Assembly: GCA_964434165.1 (NCBI GenBank)
Contig: CAYSUS010000058.1
Span: 1 to 44,645 of the forward strand
Reading direction: 5' to 3'
Length of the DNA: 44,645 bases
DNA from: CAYSUS01 sp964434165
GTDB lineage: Bacteria > Planctomycetota > Planctomycetia > Pirellulales > Thermoguttaceae
This document shows positions 25,061 to 33,482 of the stretch, one piece after another. Under the pieces are notes generated by a model. It was not told where the DNA came from. It searched no databases and saw only the letters and a program-made list of their open reading frames with translations. Both the position numbers and the translations under genes were made by a program. The number at the start of each line of letters is the position of its first letter. Within the stretch, counting starts at the first letter, position 1.

Positions 25061-25158
25061 GGATATGGATAGGGATACGTGGCAGAACATCGGAATTCTC
25101 TGCACCGAGGCAAGGCGCAGGGATCAGGCCCTGCCCCGCAGGCCTGGAGGGCGATGCC

Positions 25159-27063
25159 GTGGACATCCGAGTGGTGCTCGTCGCGTCGATCGGGCTGCAA
25201 CTCGCGACAGCCGCGCTCGCCCTGCGCTTGATCTGGCTCACGGGACGGCGGTGGGCCTGGGTTCTCATTTCCGCCGCCCTGCTCCTGATGGCCGTGCGCC
25301 GTAGCGTAACGCTCGCCCACATACTCGATAACCCCGCTCTAGAAGGAGGGAGCCTGGGTGCCGAGCTGATCGCCCTGGCCATCTCCGCTGCCATGCTGGT
25401 CGGGGTGGCCATGATTGGGCCGATCTTCGCCGCGGCCTCGCGCTCGCAGGCTGCGCTTCAGGAGAGCCAGCGGGCCCTGTGCGCGCTGATGAGCAACCTG
25501 CCCGGCATGGCCTACCGCTGCCGGAACGACCGCGACTGGACCATGGAGTTCGTCAGTCAGGGTTGCCTCGCGCTGACGGGCTACGAATCGGACGAGCTGG
25601 TCGGCAACCGCCTGATCTCCTACAACGACCTGATCCTTCCCGACCATCGCCAGGCCGTGTGGGACGAGGTGCAGCGCGCGGTGGAGGCCCGGCTTCCGTT
25701 TCGGATTGTGTATCGCATCCGCAGCGCCGAGGGCCAGGAGAAGTGGGTCTGGGAGCAGGGCTGCGGGGTGTTCGACGCGCAGTGCCGTCTGACTGCGATC
25801 GAGGGCTTCATCACCGACATCACCGAGCGCCAGACGGCCGAGGAGATCCTTCGCAAGTCGCGCCAGGAACTGGAGGACCGTGTCGAGGAGCGCACGGCCG
25901 CGCTGAGCCGGGCCAACGAGCGTCTGACGGACGAAGTCGCGGAGCGCGAGCAGGCCGAGGCCGCCCTGGCCGAGAGCGAGCAGCGATTCCGTTCCCTCGT
26001 GGAGGCGACCAGCGACTGGATCTGGGAGATGGACCCCACCGGGGTCTACACGTACGCGAGCCCCAAGGTCTTCGACCTGTTGGGTTACGATCCCGAGGAA
26101 GTGCTGGGCCGGCGGCCCTTCGATTTCATGCCGCAGCCCGAGGCGCAGGCGGCCGAGGCCGCGCTGGCCAAGGCGGCGGCCCAGAGGGCGCCGCTGGTGC
26201 GTTTGGAGCGTCCGACCCTGCGCCAGGACGGGCGCCGGGTGATTCTGGAGACGAGCGGGGTCCCGGTACTCGACGCCGACGCGCAGCTCCGCGGCTTCCG
26301 CGGCGTGGACCGCGACATCACCAAGCCGAAGCAGGACGAAGTGGCCCTGAAGCAGACGCTGGAGAAGCTCGAGCAATCCAATCGCGACCTGACCCAGTTC
26401 GCCTACAGCGCCTCGCACGATCTTCAGGAGCCGCTACGGATGATGGGGTCCTATTTGCAGGCCCTGGAGGGCCGGCTCGGCGAGTCGCTCGACGAGAACT
26501 CCCGGTCGCTGATCGAGCTCTCCCTTGACGCAACGCGGCGCATGCAGCGGCTGATCAACGACCTTCTGTCGTACGCGCGCGTCGGCACGCGGGGCGGGCG
26601 GTTCGAGCCACTCGACGTCAACCGCGTCGTGGACGAGGCGATGGCCAATCTTCACGGCGCCATCGAGGCGAGCGGCGCGGCGGTCACCCGCGACGATCTG
26701 CCGACCGTCCGGGCCGACGCCACGCTGCTGACGCAGCTCTTCCAGAACCTGATCAGCAACGGCGTGAAGTTCAGCCGCGACGGGCACCTCGCCCGGGTCC
26801 ACGTCGGGTCGCGCGAATGCGACGGGCATTGGCACTTCTCCGTGCGCGACAACGGAATCGGGATTGCGCCGGAATACCTCGAGCGAGTTTTCGCCGTGTT
26901 CGAGCGGCTCCACCCCCAGGACGACTACCCCGGCACGGGAATCGGGCTGGCGATCTGCAAGCGCGTGGTCGAGCGTCACGGGGGCCGTATTTGGTGCGAA
27001 TCAACGAAAGGGGAGGGGGCCACCTTCCATTTCACGCTTCCCAAGGAGCCCCTCGGGCCGTAG
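25159..27063 (+). CDS. membrane PAS-PAS sensor histidine kinase
   Basis: 634 aa from the GTG at 25159 with GGAGG eight bases upstream; this start places a hydrophobic segment right at the N-terminus. Three membrane segments are seen (about residues 3-22, 30-46, 68-90). They are followed by a PAS/PAC domain (MAYRCRNDRDWTMEFVSQGC ... GFITDITERQ), a coiled-coil linker (RQELEDRVEERTAALSRANE) and a second PAS (SDWIWEMDPTGVYTYASP). The HisKA domain has the phosphorylatable His in YSASHDLQEPLRMM. The HATPase_c domain has the N box NLISNGVKFS, G1 DNGIGIAPE and G2 GTGIGLAICKRVVERHGG. The kinase core resembles phytochrome-type kinases that pair with Rcp1-like receivers, and such a receiver follows 44 bp downstream. 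No chromophore (GAF/PHY) domain is present. The signal is unknown. Confidence 0.93.
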   Translation: MDIRVVLVASIGLQLATAALALRLIWLTGRRWAWVLISAALLLMAVRRSVTLAHILDNPALEGGSLGAELIALAISAAMLVGVAMIGPIFAAASRSQAALQESQRALCALMSNLPGMAYRCRNDRDWTMEFVSQGCLALTGYESDELVGNRLISYNDLILPDHRQAVWDEVQRAVEARLPFRIVYRIRSAEGQEKWVWEQGCGVFDAQCRLTAIEGFITDITERQTAEEILRKSRQELEDRVEERTAALSRANERLTDEVAEREQAEAALAESEQRFRSLVEATSDWIWEMDPTGVYTYASPKVFDLLGYDPEEVLGRRPFDFMPQPEAQAAEAALAKAAAQRAPLVRLERPTLRQDGRRVILETSGVPVLDADAQLRGFRGVDRDITKPKQDEVALKQTLEKLEQSNRDLTQFAYSASHDLQEPLRMMGSYLQALEGRLGESLDENSRSLIELSLDATRRMQRLINDLLSYARVGTRGGRFEPLDVNRVVDEAMANLHGAIEASGAAVTRDDLPTVRADATLLTQLFQNLISNGVKFSRDGHLARVHVGSRECDGHWHFSVRDNGIGIAPEYLERVFAVFERLHPQDDYPGTGIGLAICKRVVERHGGRIWCESTKGEGATFHFTLPKEPLGP

Positions 27064-27107
27064 CGGGACTTCGGCCGCCACCGCCCCCGCAGGAAGGACA
27101 AAGCATC

Positions 27108-27557
27108 ATGGCACGCGACGTGGTCGGACGGCCCATGGAGATCCTCTTGGTGGAGGACAACTACGAGGACGCGGGCTTCACCATCCAGGCGTTGAAGGAA
27201 GGACGGGTCAAGTGCCGCGTGAGTCCCGTGCGGGACGGCGAGGAGGCCATGAGCTTCCTTCGCAAGGAGGGAATCTACGCCAAGACCCCGCGCCCGGACT
27301 TGATCCTCCTCGATCTCCACTTGCCCAAGAAGGACGGCCGGGAGGTGCTCGCCGAAGTGCGGGCTTTGGAGGAGCTCCGCGACATCCCCGTCGTCGTGCT
27401 GACCGCCTCTAAGGTCCACGAAGAGATCCTCCAGAGCGAAAACCTCGCTGTGGACAGCTACATGGTCAAGCCGGTGGACATGCAGCAGTTCATCGACGTG
27501 GTGCGCAAGCTCCGCCGTTTCTGGCTCGACGAGGTGATTCTCCCGCCGCTGGAGTAG
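27108..27557 (+). CDS. Rcp1-like single-domain response regulator
   Basis: 149 aa. The ATG at 27108 is preceded by AGGAAGG; an internal Met (MEILLVED) ten residues on is less well placed. It is a receiver domain only: acidic pair in ILLVEDNYEDAG, phosphoacceptor Asp in LILLDLHLPKKDG, Thr in VVVLTAS and Lys in SYMVKPVD, then FIDVVRKLRRFW. The length and the loop after the first helix fit Rcp1-type partners of phytochrome-like kinases. It is almost certainly the partner of the kinase immediately upstream (44-bp gap, same strand). With no output domain it would act by protein contact or phosphotransfer. Confidence 0.92.
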   Translation: MARDVVGRPMEILLVEDNYEDAGFTIQALKEGRVKCRVSPVRDGEEAMSFLRKEGIYAKTPRPDLILLDLHLPKKDGREVLAEVRALEELRDIPVVVLTASKVHEEILQSENLAVDSYMVKPVDMQQFIDVVRKLRRFWLDEVILPPLE

Positions 27558-27907
27558 GTCCGTCCCGCCGCGACCTCGGTGGGGCGCATGCCTGATCGGC
27601 AGACGGCGCGAGGCGTCTGGTGCCCGTTGTGGTGTATTCGTGCTGTTTGTCGATGGAGTTTCTTCCCCCCGCGTCCCTATTGACGCCGCGTCCCGAGAAG
27701 ACCATGATGGAGCCAACGCTCATCCACGCCAGTTCCGGCGTCTGAGGTCGGAAGACCGCTGAGGCGAGCTCGCGATATCTGCCGCCGCCGTGGCGGCGGA
27801 GGAAAGCCGGGGCTTGTCGGGACGCGGCGCGCCGCCGGGAGCCGCGTTGTCGCAGACGGCCTGCGATTCACGCGGGGCGAGGTCCGCTTGGGGGGCTGCG
27901 TTGGCCG
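27558..27907. other. intergenic region, 350 bp
   Basis: It separates the two signalling gene pairs. It contains the hairpin at 27782-27799. A TTGACG near 27678 has only a poor -10 (CATGAT). No coding or RNA gene was recognised. Confidence 0.4.
27782..27799. repeat. GC-rich inverted repeat
   Basis: CCGCCGCC-GT-GGCGGCGG, an 8-bp perfect inverted repeat, about 225 bases after the receiver gene. A possible terminator without a T-run. Confidence 0.4.
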
Positions 27908-28372
27908 ATGCACCACCTCTCGTTGCGAGTCCTCTTAATCGAGGACGATCCGGACGACGTGCGCCTCGTGCGCGAGGCCCTGGCCGAGATCGCGCACGCC
28001 GCGATTCGCCTTGAGCACGCCGCGGGGCTTGCTCGCGGCTTGGCGCAATTGAGGGAGGGTGGGCTGGACGCGGTCCTGCTCGACCTGGGATTGCCCGAGG
28101 CTTCCGGGCTGGAGACGCTCCGCCAGGTGCTCCAATGCGATCCTTGCGTGCCCGTCGTGGTGCTCACCGGCTTTGACGTGGACGACTTCGCCTTGGAGGC
28201 GCTCAAAGCCGGCGCCCAGGACTACCTGGCGAAGAACCGCCTGGAAGGGCGGCTGATCCTCCGCACCCTGCGATACGCGATCGAGCGGTCCGCGGGCCGA
28301 GCGGGCTTTGGGCGAGCTGATCGAGAACATCCCGGACTACGTGGCCTCGTTGGGTCCGGACGGGCGGATTGA
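27908..28372 (+). CDS. receiver domain, N-terminal part of a frameshifted sensor kinase
   Basis: 154 aa as read. ATG at 27908; the ribosome-binding site is weak. Residues 1-125 form a complete receiver: acidic pair in LLIEDDPDDV, phosphoacceptor Asp in AVLLDLGLPEASG, Thr in VVVLTGFD and Lys in DYLAKNRLEG, ending LRTLRYAIER. After YAIERS the sequence turns into low-quality Gly/Arg text (AGRAGFGRADREHPG) that has no family counterpart. The next frame over the same bases reads PRAERALGELIENIPDYV, the normal receiver-to-PAS junction. I therefore see this as the first half of one REC-PAS-PAS-kinase protein broken by one extra base near 28289, either a true mutation or a sequencing error. Confidence 0.75.
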   Translation: MHHLSLRVLLIEDDPDDVRLVREALAEIAHAAIRLEHAAGLARGLAQLREGGLDAVLLDLGLPEASGLETLRQVLQCDPCVPVVVLTGFDVDDFALEALKAGAQDYLAKNRLEGRLILRTLRYAIERSAGRAGFGRADREHPGLRGLVGSGRAD

Positions 28373-29708
28373 ATACCTCAATCGCGACACGTCCTTCGGC
28401 AACATCGACCGGCTTCTGGGAACCGACCCGGCGGATGCGGTCGCGCCGGCCGACCGCGCGGCGTGGATCGACCTGGTCCGACGGGCCGGGCGCACGCAGC
28501 AGATCCATACGGCGGAGCTTCGATCGATCGACGGAGGCTGGTTCTCGGTCCGCGTCGTGCCCGTCCCGACCGGTGGAGGCGGCGCGCGAATGACCGTGAT
28601 CGCGACCGACGTAACCGTGGCGAAGGAGGCGGAGCTAACGCTTCGCGCGAGCGAGGAGAGGCTTCGGTCGATCACCGGAGCCGCGCTGGACGCCGTGGTG
28701 ATGGTGGACGCCGAGGGCAGGGTGGCCCACTGGAACCCGGCCGCGGAGCGGGTCTTCGGCTATCGCAACGACGAGATCCTGGGGCGCAGCGCGCACGCGG
28801 TGCTGGCGCCCCCCCAGTACCGCGACACCGCGGAGCGGGGGTTTCGCGAGTTCGCCGCCACCGGGGCCGGGTCGGCCATCGGCAAGGTGCTGGAGCTGAC
28901 GGCGCTGCGCAAGGACGGAACCGAGTTCCCCATGGAGATCTCCGTCGGACCGATCCGCCTGGAGAAGGGCTGGGGCGCGGTGGCCATCGTGCGCGACGTG
29001 ACGCGCCGCCGGCAGATCGAGGCCGATCTGGAGAACGAGCGCCGGCACCTCGAACGTCTGCTGGCCGTTCACGAGCGCGATCGGCAGCTCGCCGCCTGCG
29101 AGTTGCACGACGGGCTGGTCCAGCCGCTGGTGGCCACCCTGATGAGCCTGGAAGGGACGCTGGCAGGATCGCACGCCGACCTTCCGGACGACCTGCGCAG
29201 CGGCTTCGCCGGCGCCATGGACCTGCTCCGCCGCGGCATCGCCCAGGCGCGGCGCCTGATGACCGGGCTGCGTCCGCCGATCCTCGACCAGTTCGGACTG
29301 GTGCTCGCCGTGGAGAACCTGTGCGCGGAGTTGACGGGCGAGGACGGGCCGGAGATCATCTACTCCGCGGGCGCCGCGATCGGACGCCTTGCCGGCCCGC
29401 TGGAGACCGCTCTGTTCCGCATCGCGCAGGAGGCCGTGGACAACGCGCTGCGGCACAGCGGCAGCCGCGAGATCCGCGTGCGGCTCTCGCAGGAGGGCGA
29501 CCGCGTGGCCGTCGAGATCGAGGACTTCGGTGTCGGGTTCGATCCTGCCCAGCCGTTCCCGGACGGCTTCGGCCTGGAGGGGATGCGAGAGCGGGCGCGG
29601 CTGCTCGGAGGACGGTTGGGCGTCCGCAGCGAGCCGGGCCGTGGCACGCGGATTCGCGCTGAGTTCCCCGTCCTCGTCCCGACCTCCGAGTCCGAGCCGC
29701 CGGCCTGA
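28308..29708 (+). CDS. PAS-PAS HisKA_3 (NarL-type) histidine kinase, probably continuing the receiver ORF
   Basis: 466 aa if read from the TTG at 28308, but no good ribosome-binding site supports that start and the frame is open back to 28257. It overlaps the receiver frame by 65 bases. Domains: PAS 1 (ELIENIPDYVASLGPDGRIEYLN), PAS 2 (ITGAALDAVVMVDAEGRVAHWN, ending VAIVRDVTRRRQ), then HisKA_3 with the phosphorylated His in ACELHDGLVQPLVATL. The HATPase_c has EAVDNALRHSGS, EDFGVGFDP and GFGLEGMRERARLLGG. Such kinases normally signal to NarL/FixJ-type regulators, none of which is in the window. Best explanation is a hybrid REC-PAS-PAS-kinase split by a one-base frameshift. Confidence 0.8.
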   Translation: MGELIENIPDYVASLGPDGRIEYLNRDTSFGNIDRLLGTDPADAVAPADRAAWIDLVRRAGRTQQIHTAELRSIDGGWFSVRVVPVPTGGGGARMTVIATDVTVAKEAELTLRASEERLRSITGAALDAVVMVDAEGRVAHWNPAAERVFGYRNDEILGRSAHAVLAPPQYRDTAERGFREFAATGAGSAIGKVLELTALRKDGTEFPMEISVGPIRLEKGWGAVAIVRDVTRRRQIEADLENERRHLERLLAVHERDRQLAACELHDGLVQPLVATLMSLEGTLAGSHADLPDDLRSGFAGAMDLLRRGIAQARRLMTGLRPPILDQFGLVLAVENLCAELTGEDGPEIIYSAGAAIGRLAGPLETALFRIAQEAVDNALRHSGSREIRVRLSQEGDRVAVEIEDFGVGFDPAQPFPDGFGLEGMRERARLLGGRLGVRSEPGRGTRIRAEFPVLVPTSESEPPA

Positions 29709-29755
29709 CGCGATCCATCCTCCCTCGCCTCTGCCAGTCGCCCCCTGAGGAATCC

Positions 29756-30550
29756 ATGCCCCCATCCCGCGACATCACGAAGGCCAAGGAGGCCTACCGC
29801 AAGCGAGACGCGCAAGCTTCGATCACCGCCCACGACGCCGACGGCGCCGAGCGGCACCAACACCAGCACGGTCAGTACATCAAGAGCGCAGTGTACGGGG
29901 GCCTGGACGGCATTATCACCACGTTCGCCGTGGTGGCCGGCGTGGCCGGGGCGGAGTTGCAAAGCGGCGTGGTGCTCATCCTCGGCTTCGCCAACCTCAT
30001 CGCCGACGGCCTCTCCATGGCCATCGGCGACTACCTGAGCACGAAGTCGGAGCAGGAGTACCACCGCGCCGAGCGCGGCCGCGAGCAGTGGGAGGTCGAG
30101 AACTACCCCGAGGGCGAGAAGCGCGAGCTCGTCGAGCTCTACGTGGACAAGGGGCTCTCCCCGGAGGACGCCGAAGCCGTTGTCGAGATCCTCGCGCGGA
30201 ACAAGGAGGCGTGGATCGATGTGATGATGGTCGAGGAGCTGGGCATCCTCCAGAGCGACGAGTCGCCAGTGGGTAATGCCCTGGTCACGTTCTTCTCTTT
30301 CGGGGCCTTTGGAATCGTGCCGCTTCTGGCCTACATCGCCGTGCGCCTGGCGCCGATTCCCGCCGAGTCGGCGTTCCCCGTCGCCTGCGTCTCGACCGCG
30401 ATCACGCTGTTCGTGCTGGGGGCCATGAAGGTTGGCGTCACCGGGCGCAACTGGATCCGCTCCGGCCTGGAGATGCTGGCCGTCGGCGGCATCGCCGCGG
30501 TGGCCGCTTATGGCGTGGGTGTGCTGCTGCGGGGGCTGGGGACCGGCTGA
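29756..30550 (+). CDS. VIT1/CCC1 family transporter
   Basis: 264 aa. The ATG at 29756 follows GAGG. The N-terminus is a charged, His-rich cytoplasmic segment (ERHQHQHGQYIKSAVYGGLDG). The conserved first membrane segment GGLDGIITTFAVVAGVAGA and the LGFANLIADGLSMAIGDYLS segment are typical of vacuolar iron transporter homologues. They are followed by a Glu-rich helical metal-binding region (EQEYHRAERGREQWEVENYPEGEKRELVELY ... WIDVMMVEELGI) and three further membrane segments to the C-terminus. The family moves Fe2+/Mn2+ across membranes in exchange for protons; a metal-storage or efflux role is inferred. It starts 47 bases after the kinase stop but need not be linked to it. A hairpin follows the stop. 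Confidence 0.92.
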   Translation: MPPSRDITKAKEAYRKRDAQASITAHDADGAERHQHQHGQYIKSAVYGGLDGIITTFAVVAGVAGAELQSGVVLILGFANLIADGLSMAIGDYLSTKSEQEYHRAERGREQWEVENYPEGEKRELVELYVDKGLSPEDAEAVVEILARNKEAWIDVMMVEELGILQSDESPVGNALVTFFSFGAFGIVPLLAYIAVRLAPIPAESAFPVACVSTAITLFVLGAMKVGVTGRNWIRSGLEMLAVGGIAAVAAYGVGVLLRGLGTG

Positions 30551-30572
30551 GGCCCATTCCTACCATCAAGCC

Positions 30573-30588
30573 GGCGAGCTTGCTCGCC
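30573..30588. terminator. bidirectional hairpin terminator
   Basis: GGCGAGC-TT-GCTCGCC, perfect 7-bp stem between convergent genes ending at 30550 (+) and 30608 (-). Confidence 0.5.
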
Positions 30589-30607
30589 GCGTTCGCCGGG
30601 AACGCCT

Positions 30608-32398
30608 CTATCCGTTGAAGTACAGGTACGCCGCGAGGATCGCCACCAGCACCAGGCCCGACGCGGTCACCTCCCCCCAACCCCAACTGCCCCGCGACTT
30701 GGCGCGGTCCTCGGCGCTGAGCGTGCCGTAGGTCAGGCCCTGGATCTTCTCCTCCGCGGGTACGTTGGTCAGGTAGCTCACGACGATCATCACGGCCGCG
30801 CTCACGAGAAACACGAGCAGACTGTAGTACTGGAAGTAGATGTTGTTGACGATCCACAACAGGCCCCCCTGCTCGTAGCCGGCGAAGCCCTCCAATTGGA
30901 GCGAGACGGGCGTGTCCACGGCCAGACGGAAGACGCCCATCGCAAAACCCACGACCAGCGCGGCCAGGCAGCCCTTGGCGTTAAGCCGCTTGTTGAACAC
31001 GCCGAAGAAGAAGACCACGAAGATCGGCGGCGCAAGGTAGCCCTGCACGGTTTGAAGATAGTCGTAGAGCCCCTTGGCGCCCTGGATTACCGGGATCCAC
31101 GCGAGCCCGACGAGCACCATCGCCGTGGTGGCGATCCGGCCGATCCAAACGAGCTGGTGCTGCGAGGCCCCGGGGCGGAGCTTCTGGTAGAAGTCCATGG
31201 TGAACAGCGTGGAGCTGGCGTTGAACACGCCGGCCAGCGAGCTCATCAGGGCGGCCAGCAGTCCGGCCACGACCATGCCGCGCAAGCCCGCCGGCAGCAC
31301 GGTCTTGACCAGCAAGGGGAAGGCCCGCTGGCTCTCCTCGCGGATCGCCTCGCCGTTGGAATCGACCATCCCGGCCAGGGCGTCGAAGCGGCCGGTCGTG
31401 GCCAGCGCGAAGCAGATCATGCCGGGGATGATGAAGATGAACACGGGCAGGAGCTTGAGGAAGGCGGCGAAGATGGCCCCGCGCCGGGCCTCGCGCTCGC
31501 TGGGAGCGCCGAGGGCCCGCTGCACAATGTACTGATCGGTGCACCAGTACCACAGCCCGATGATCGGTGCGCAGAAGAGCATGCCCAGCCAGGGGTAGTT
31601 GTCGTTGAAATACCAGGCCATGGTGCCCGACTTCGCGCCGGTCTGGGCGTCGACGACGACGTCCATGACGGGCTGCCAGGTCCCTTCCACGCCGGCGGGG
31701 ACGAGCGGCTTCCACAGGTTGAACATATCCGTGCCGCAGATCTCCCGCAGGGCGGACCACCCGCCCAGTTCCCTGAGGCCGTAGATCGTCACCAACACCG
31801 AGCCGAGCACGAGGACCACGGTCTGAAACGTCTCGGTGTAGGCCACCGCGCGGAGGCCGCCTAAGATCGTGTACAGCCCGGTGAAGACGATCACGGCGAT
31901 TGAGCCGATCCAGAAGCTGTCCAAGGTCATGAAGCCCAGGTCGATGCGCACCTCGGGCAGCAGCGTGCTGAACACGATCCCGCCCGCGAAGATGCCCACG
32001 GCGATCTTCGTGAGCACGTAGGCCACCAGGGAGATGATCGATAGGACCCAGCGGGCAGTGGGCGAGTAGCGCTTCTCGAGGAACTCCGGCATGGTGAAGA
32101 CCATCGACCGGGCGTAGAAGGGGACCATGATCCAGCCGAGGACCAGCAGGCACCAGGCGTGCAACTCGTAATGGGCCATGGCCACGCCGTCGGTGCTGCC
32201 CGAGCCGGCCAAACCCACGAGGTGCTCCGACCCGATGTTCGAGGAGAAGATCGAGGCCCCCACGATGAACCAGCCCAGATTGCGGCCGGCAAGGAAGTAG
32301 TCGTCGGCCGTGTCCTTGCCCTGGCGGATGACCCACCAGGCGATGCCCAGAAGCGCCCCGAAGTACAACGCGATCACCACCCAGTCGAGCGCTTCCAT
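30608..32398 (-). CDS. sodium:solute symporter (SSS family)
   Basis: 596 aa. ATG at 32398 with a GGAG very close (four bases) and a second GGAG upstream. A polytopic membrane protein with about 13-14 hydrophobic segments, beginning LDWVVIALYFGALLGIAWW. SGLT-like hallmarks are DYFLAGRNLGWFIVGASIFSSNIGSEH near the N-terminus, GGLRAVAYTETFQ, the WYWCTDQYIVQRALGA segment and LMSSLAGVFNASSTLFTMD. The family couples Na+ flow to uptake of sugars, sialic acid, inositol or other solutes; the closest feel is the sugar-type SGLT group, but the substrate is not fixed. It lies just downstream of the AraD-type gene on the same strand (187 bp, with a hairpin between) and has its own promoter. Confidence 0.93.
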   Translation of the reverse strand: MEALDWVVIALYFGALLGIAWWVIRQGKDTADDYFLAGRNLGWFIVGASIFSSNIGSEHLVGLAGSGSTDGVAMAHYELHAWCLLVLGWIMVPFYARSMVFTMPEFLEKRYSPTARWVLSIISLVAYVLTKIAVGIFAGGIVFSTLLPEVRIDLGFMTLDSFWIGSIAVIVFTGLYTILGGLRAVAYTETFQTVVLVLGSVLVTIYGLRELGGWSALREICGTDMFNLWKPLVPAGVEGTWQPVMDVVVDAQTGAKSGTMAWYFNDNYPWLGMLFCAPIIGLWYWCTDQYIVQRALGAPSEREARRGAIFAAFLKLLPVFIFIIPGMICFALATTGRFDALAGMVDSNGEAIREESQRAFPLLVKTVLPAGLRGMVVAGLLAALMSSLAGVFNASSTLFTMDFYQKLRPGASQHQLVWIGRIATTAMVLVGLAWIPVIQGAKGLYDYLQTVQGYLAPPIFVVFFFGVFNKRLNAKGCLAALVVGFAMGVFRLAVDTPVSLQLEGFAGYEQGGLLWIVNNIYFQYYSLLVFLVSAAVMIVVSYLTNVPAEEKIQGLTYGTLSAEDRAKSRGSWGWGEVTASGLVLVAILAAYLYFNG

Positions 32399-32453
32399 CG
32401 TGCTCCGCCCTCCGGTCTTGAGGTTGAGAGTCCGCCCCGCCAGTTGCGGGCTT

Positions 32454-32481
32454 ATGATAGTCCAAGGCGGGCCGCGGCAAA
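32454..32481 (-). promoter_or_regulatory. candidate promoter for SSS symporter
   Basis: Minus strand TTTGCC (32476-32481), 16-bp spacer, TATCAT (32454-32459), about 55 bases upstream of the ATG. Confidence 0.5.
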
Positions 32482-32526
32482 AGGGATCGCCGGAGGCGTG
32501 TTCGGCCGGATTCCATGGCGGCTTGG

Positions 32527-32548
32527 GGAGACGCTCGTGGGCGTCTCC
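32527..32548 (-). terminator. hairpin after AraD-type gene
   Basis: GGAGACGC (32527-32534) and GCGTCTCC (32541-32548) form a perfect 8-bp stem with a 6-nt loop, 38 bases downstream of the stop at 32586 on the minus strand. It is flanked on both sides by the word CCATGG. Confidence 0.5.
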
Positions 32549-32585
32549 AATCCATGGCCGACGCAGGCGTACGTCGCGCTGCCGC

Positions 32586-33233
32586 CTATTGCCCGTAGCC
32601 GTGGTGGTACCGGGCGTACCACTTCTCGGCCTCGTCGGGCGGGATCTCCGTCGTCGGGCCGAGCTGCAGGGCCAGGTGCACGGTCTTGGCCACGTCCTCG
32701 GTCATCACCGCGGCCTTCAACGCCGCCTGCGGCGTCGGGCCCCAGGCGAACACGCCGTGACAGCCCAAGAGGATGGCCGGCGACCGGTTGCGATGCCGGA
32801 GGATCGCCTCGCCGATGCGGTCTCCCTCGTTATCCACGTAGGGGGCGCACGGGATCTCCGCCCCGAACTGGTCGGCGATAGCCGTCAGGCACAACGGGAT
32901 CGGCCGGCCCAGGGCCGCGAAGGCCGTGGCGTAGTTGCTGTGCGTGTGAACAACGCCGCCGACCTCGGCCAGACTGCGGTAGAGGTACAGGTGATGGGGC
33001 AGATCGACGCTCGGCTTGAGCCTCGAATCCACCACGCGGCCGCTCCGCAGATCGACCTCCACGAGGTCCTCGGGCCGGAGCGTCTCGTAGTCCACGCCCG
33101 ACGGCTTGATCACCAGCCGGCCGCTCGGACGGTCCAGCCCGCTGGCGTTACCCGAGTGCATGGTCACCAGCCCGGCCAGCGGAAGCAATCGGTTGGCCCG
33201 GCAGACCTCTTCGCGGAGCTCGTTGAGGGACAT
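32586..33233 (-). CDS. class II aldolase / L-ribulose-5-phosphate 4-epimerase-like (AraD family)
   Basis: 215 aa. ATG at 33233, with no clear Shine-Dalgarno sequence. Family features: GLVTMHSGNASGLDRPSG at the N-terminus (the phosphate-binding SGN), LVIKPSGVDYETL, the zinc-site histidines in VVHTHSNYATAFAALG and a later histidine in LLGCHGVFAWG. Members interconvert L-ribulose-5-P and D-xylulose-5-P or cleave related aldol phosphates such as fuculose-1-P. The short length and the KPSGV and HTHS motifs fit the AraD/UlaF/SgbE group best. It catalyses a pentose step in cytoplasmic sugar breakdown. The symporter gene downstream on the same strand suggests a sugar uptake and use pair, which is inference. 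Confidence 0.88.
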   Translation of the reverse strand: MSLNELREEVCRANRLLPLAGLVTMHSGNASGLDRPSGRLVIKPSGVDYETLRPEDLVEVDLRSGRVVDSRLKPSVDLPHHLYLYRSLAEVGGVVHTHSNYATAFAALGRPIPLCLTAIADQFGAEIPCAPYVDNEGDRIGEAILRHRNRSPAILLGCHGVFAWGPTPQAALKAAVMTEDVAKTVHLALQLGPTTEIPPDEAEKWYARYHHGYGQ

Positions 33234-33407
33234 GCGGCAGCGTCAGACTTCCTTGGGCGTCTGAAGTCTCCACGAAACCGCCTCAGTCTCCCGAATCCCC
33301 GGGTCCTTGTCCAGGGTCCAATCGTTCTGGGTGAGCTGCGGTGGTCGCCGGGCTGAACCGAACGGCCCGGGCCCGAGCCCTCCTTCGCGGGACCGACGCC
33401 CCCTCCC

Positions 33408-33436
33408 TTGTCGCGTGGGCCGCCCCCGCCTACAGT
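33408..33436 (+). promoter_or_regulatory. candidate promoter for citrate synthase
   Basis: TTGTCG (33408-33413), 17-bp spacer, TACAGT (33431-33436), 46 bases before the ATG. Confidence 0.55.
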
Positions 33437-33482
33437 AACCGTTTCCTCATGCCGCTACCGGGAGTCGCCAAGGAGCCCGACC

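Larger units (their letters stand above)
24844..25158. other. intergenic region, 315 bp
   Basis: It holds a hairpin (24912-24934) after the glycosidase-like gene and a candidate promoter (25031-25060) for the kinase. No other feature was recognised. Confidence 0.45.
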
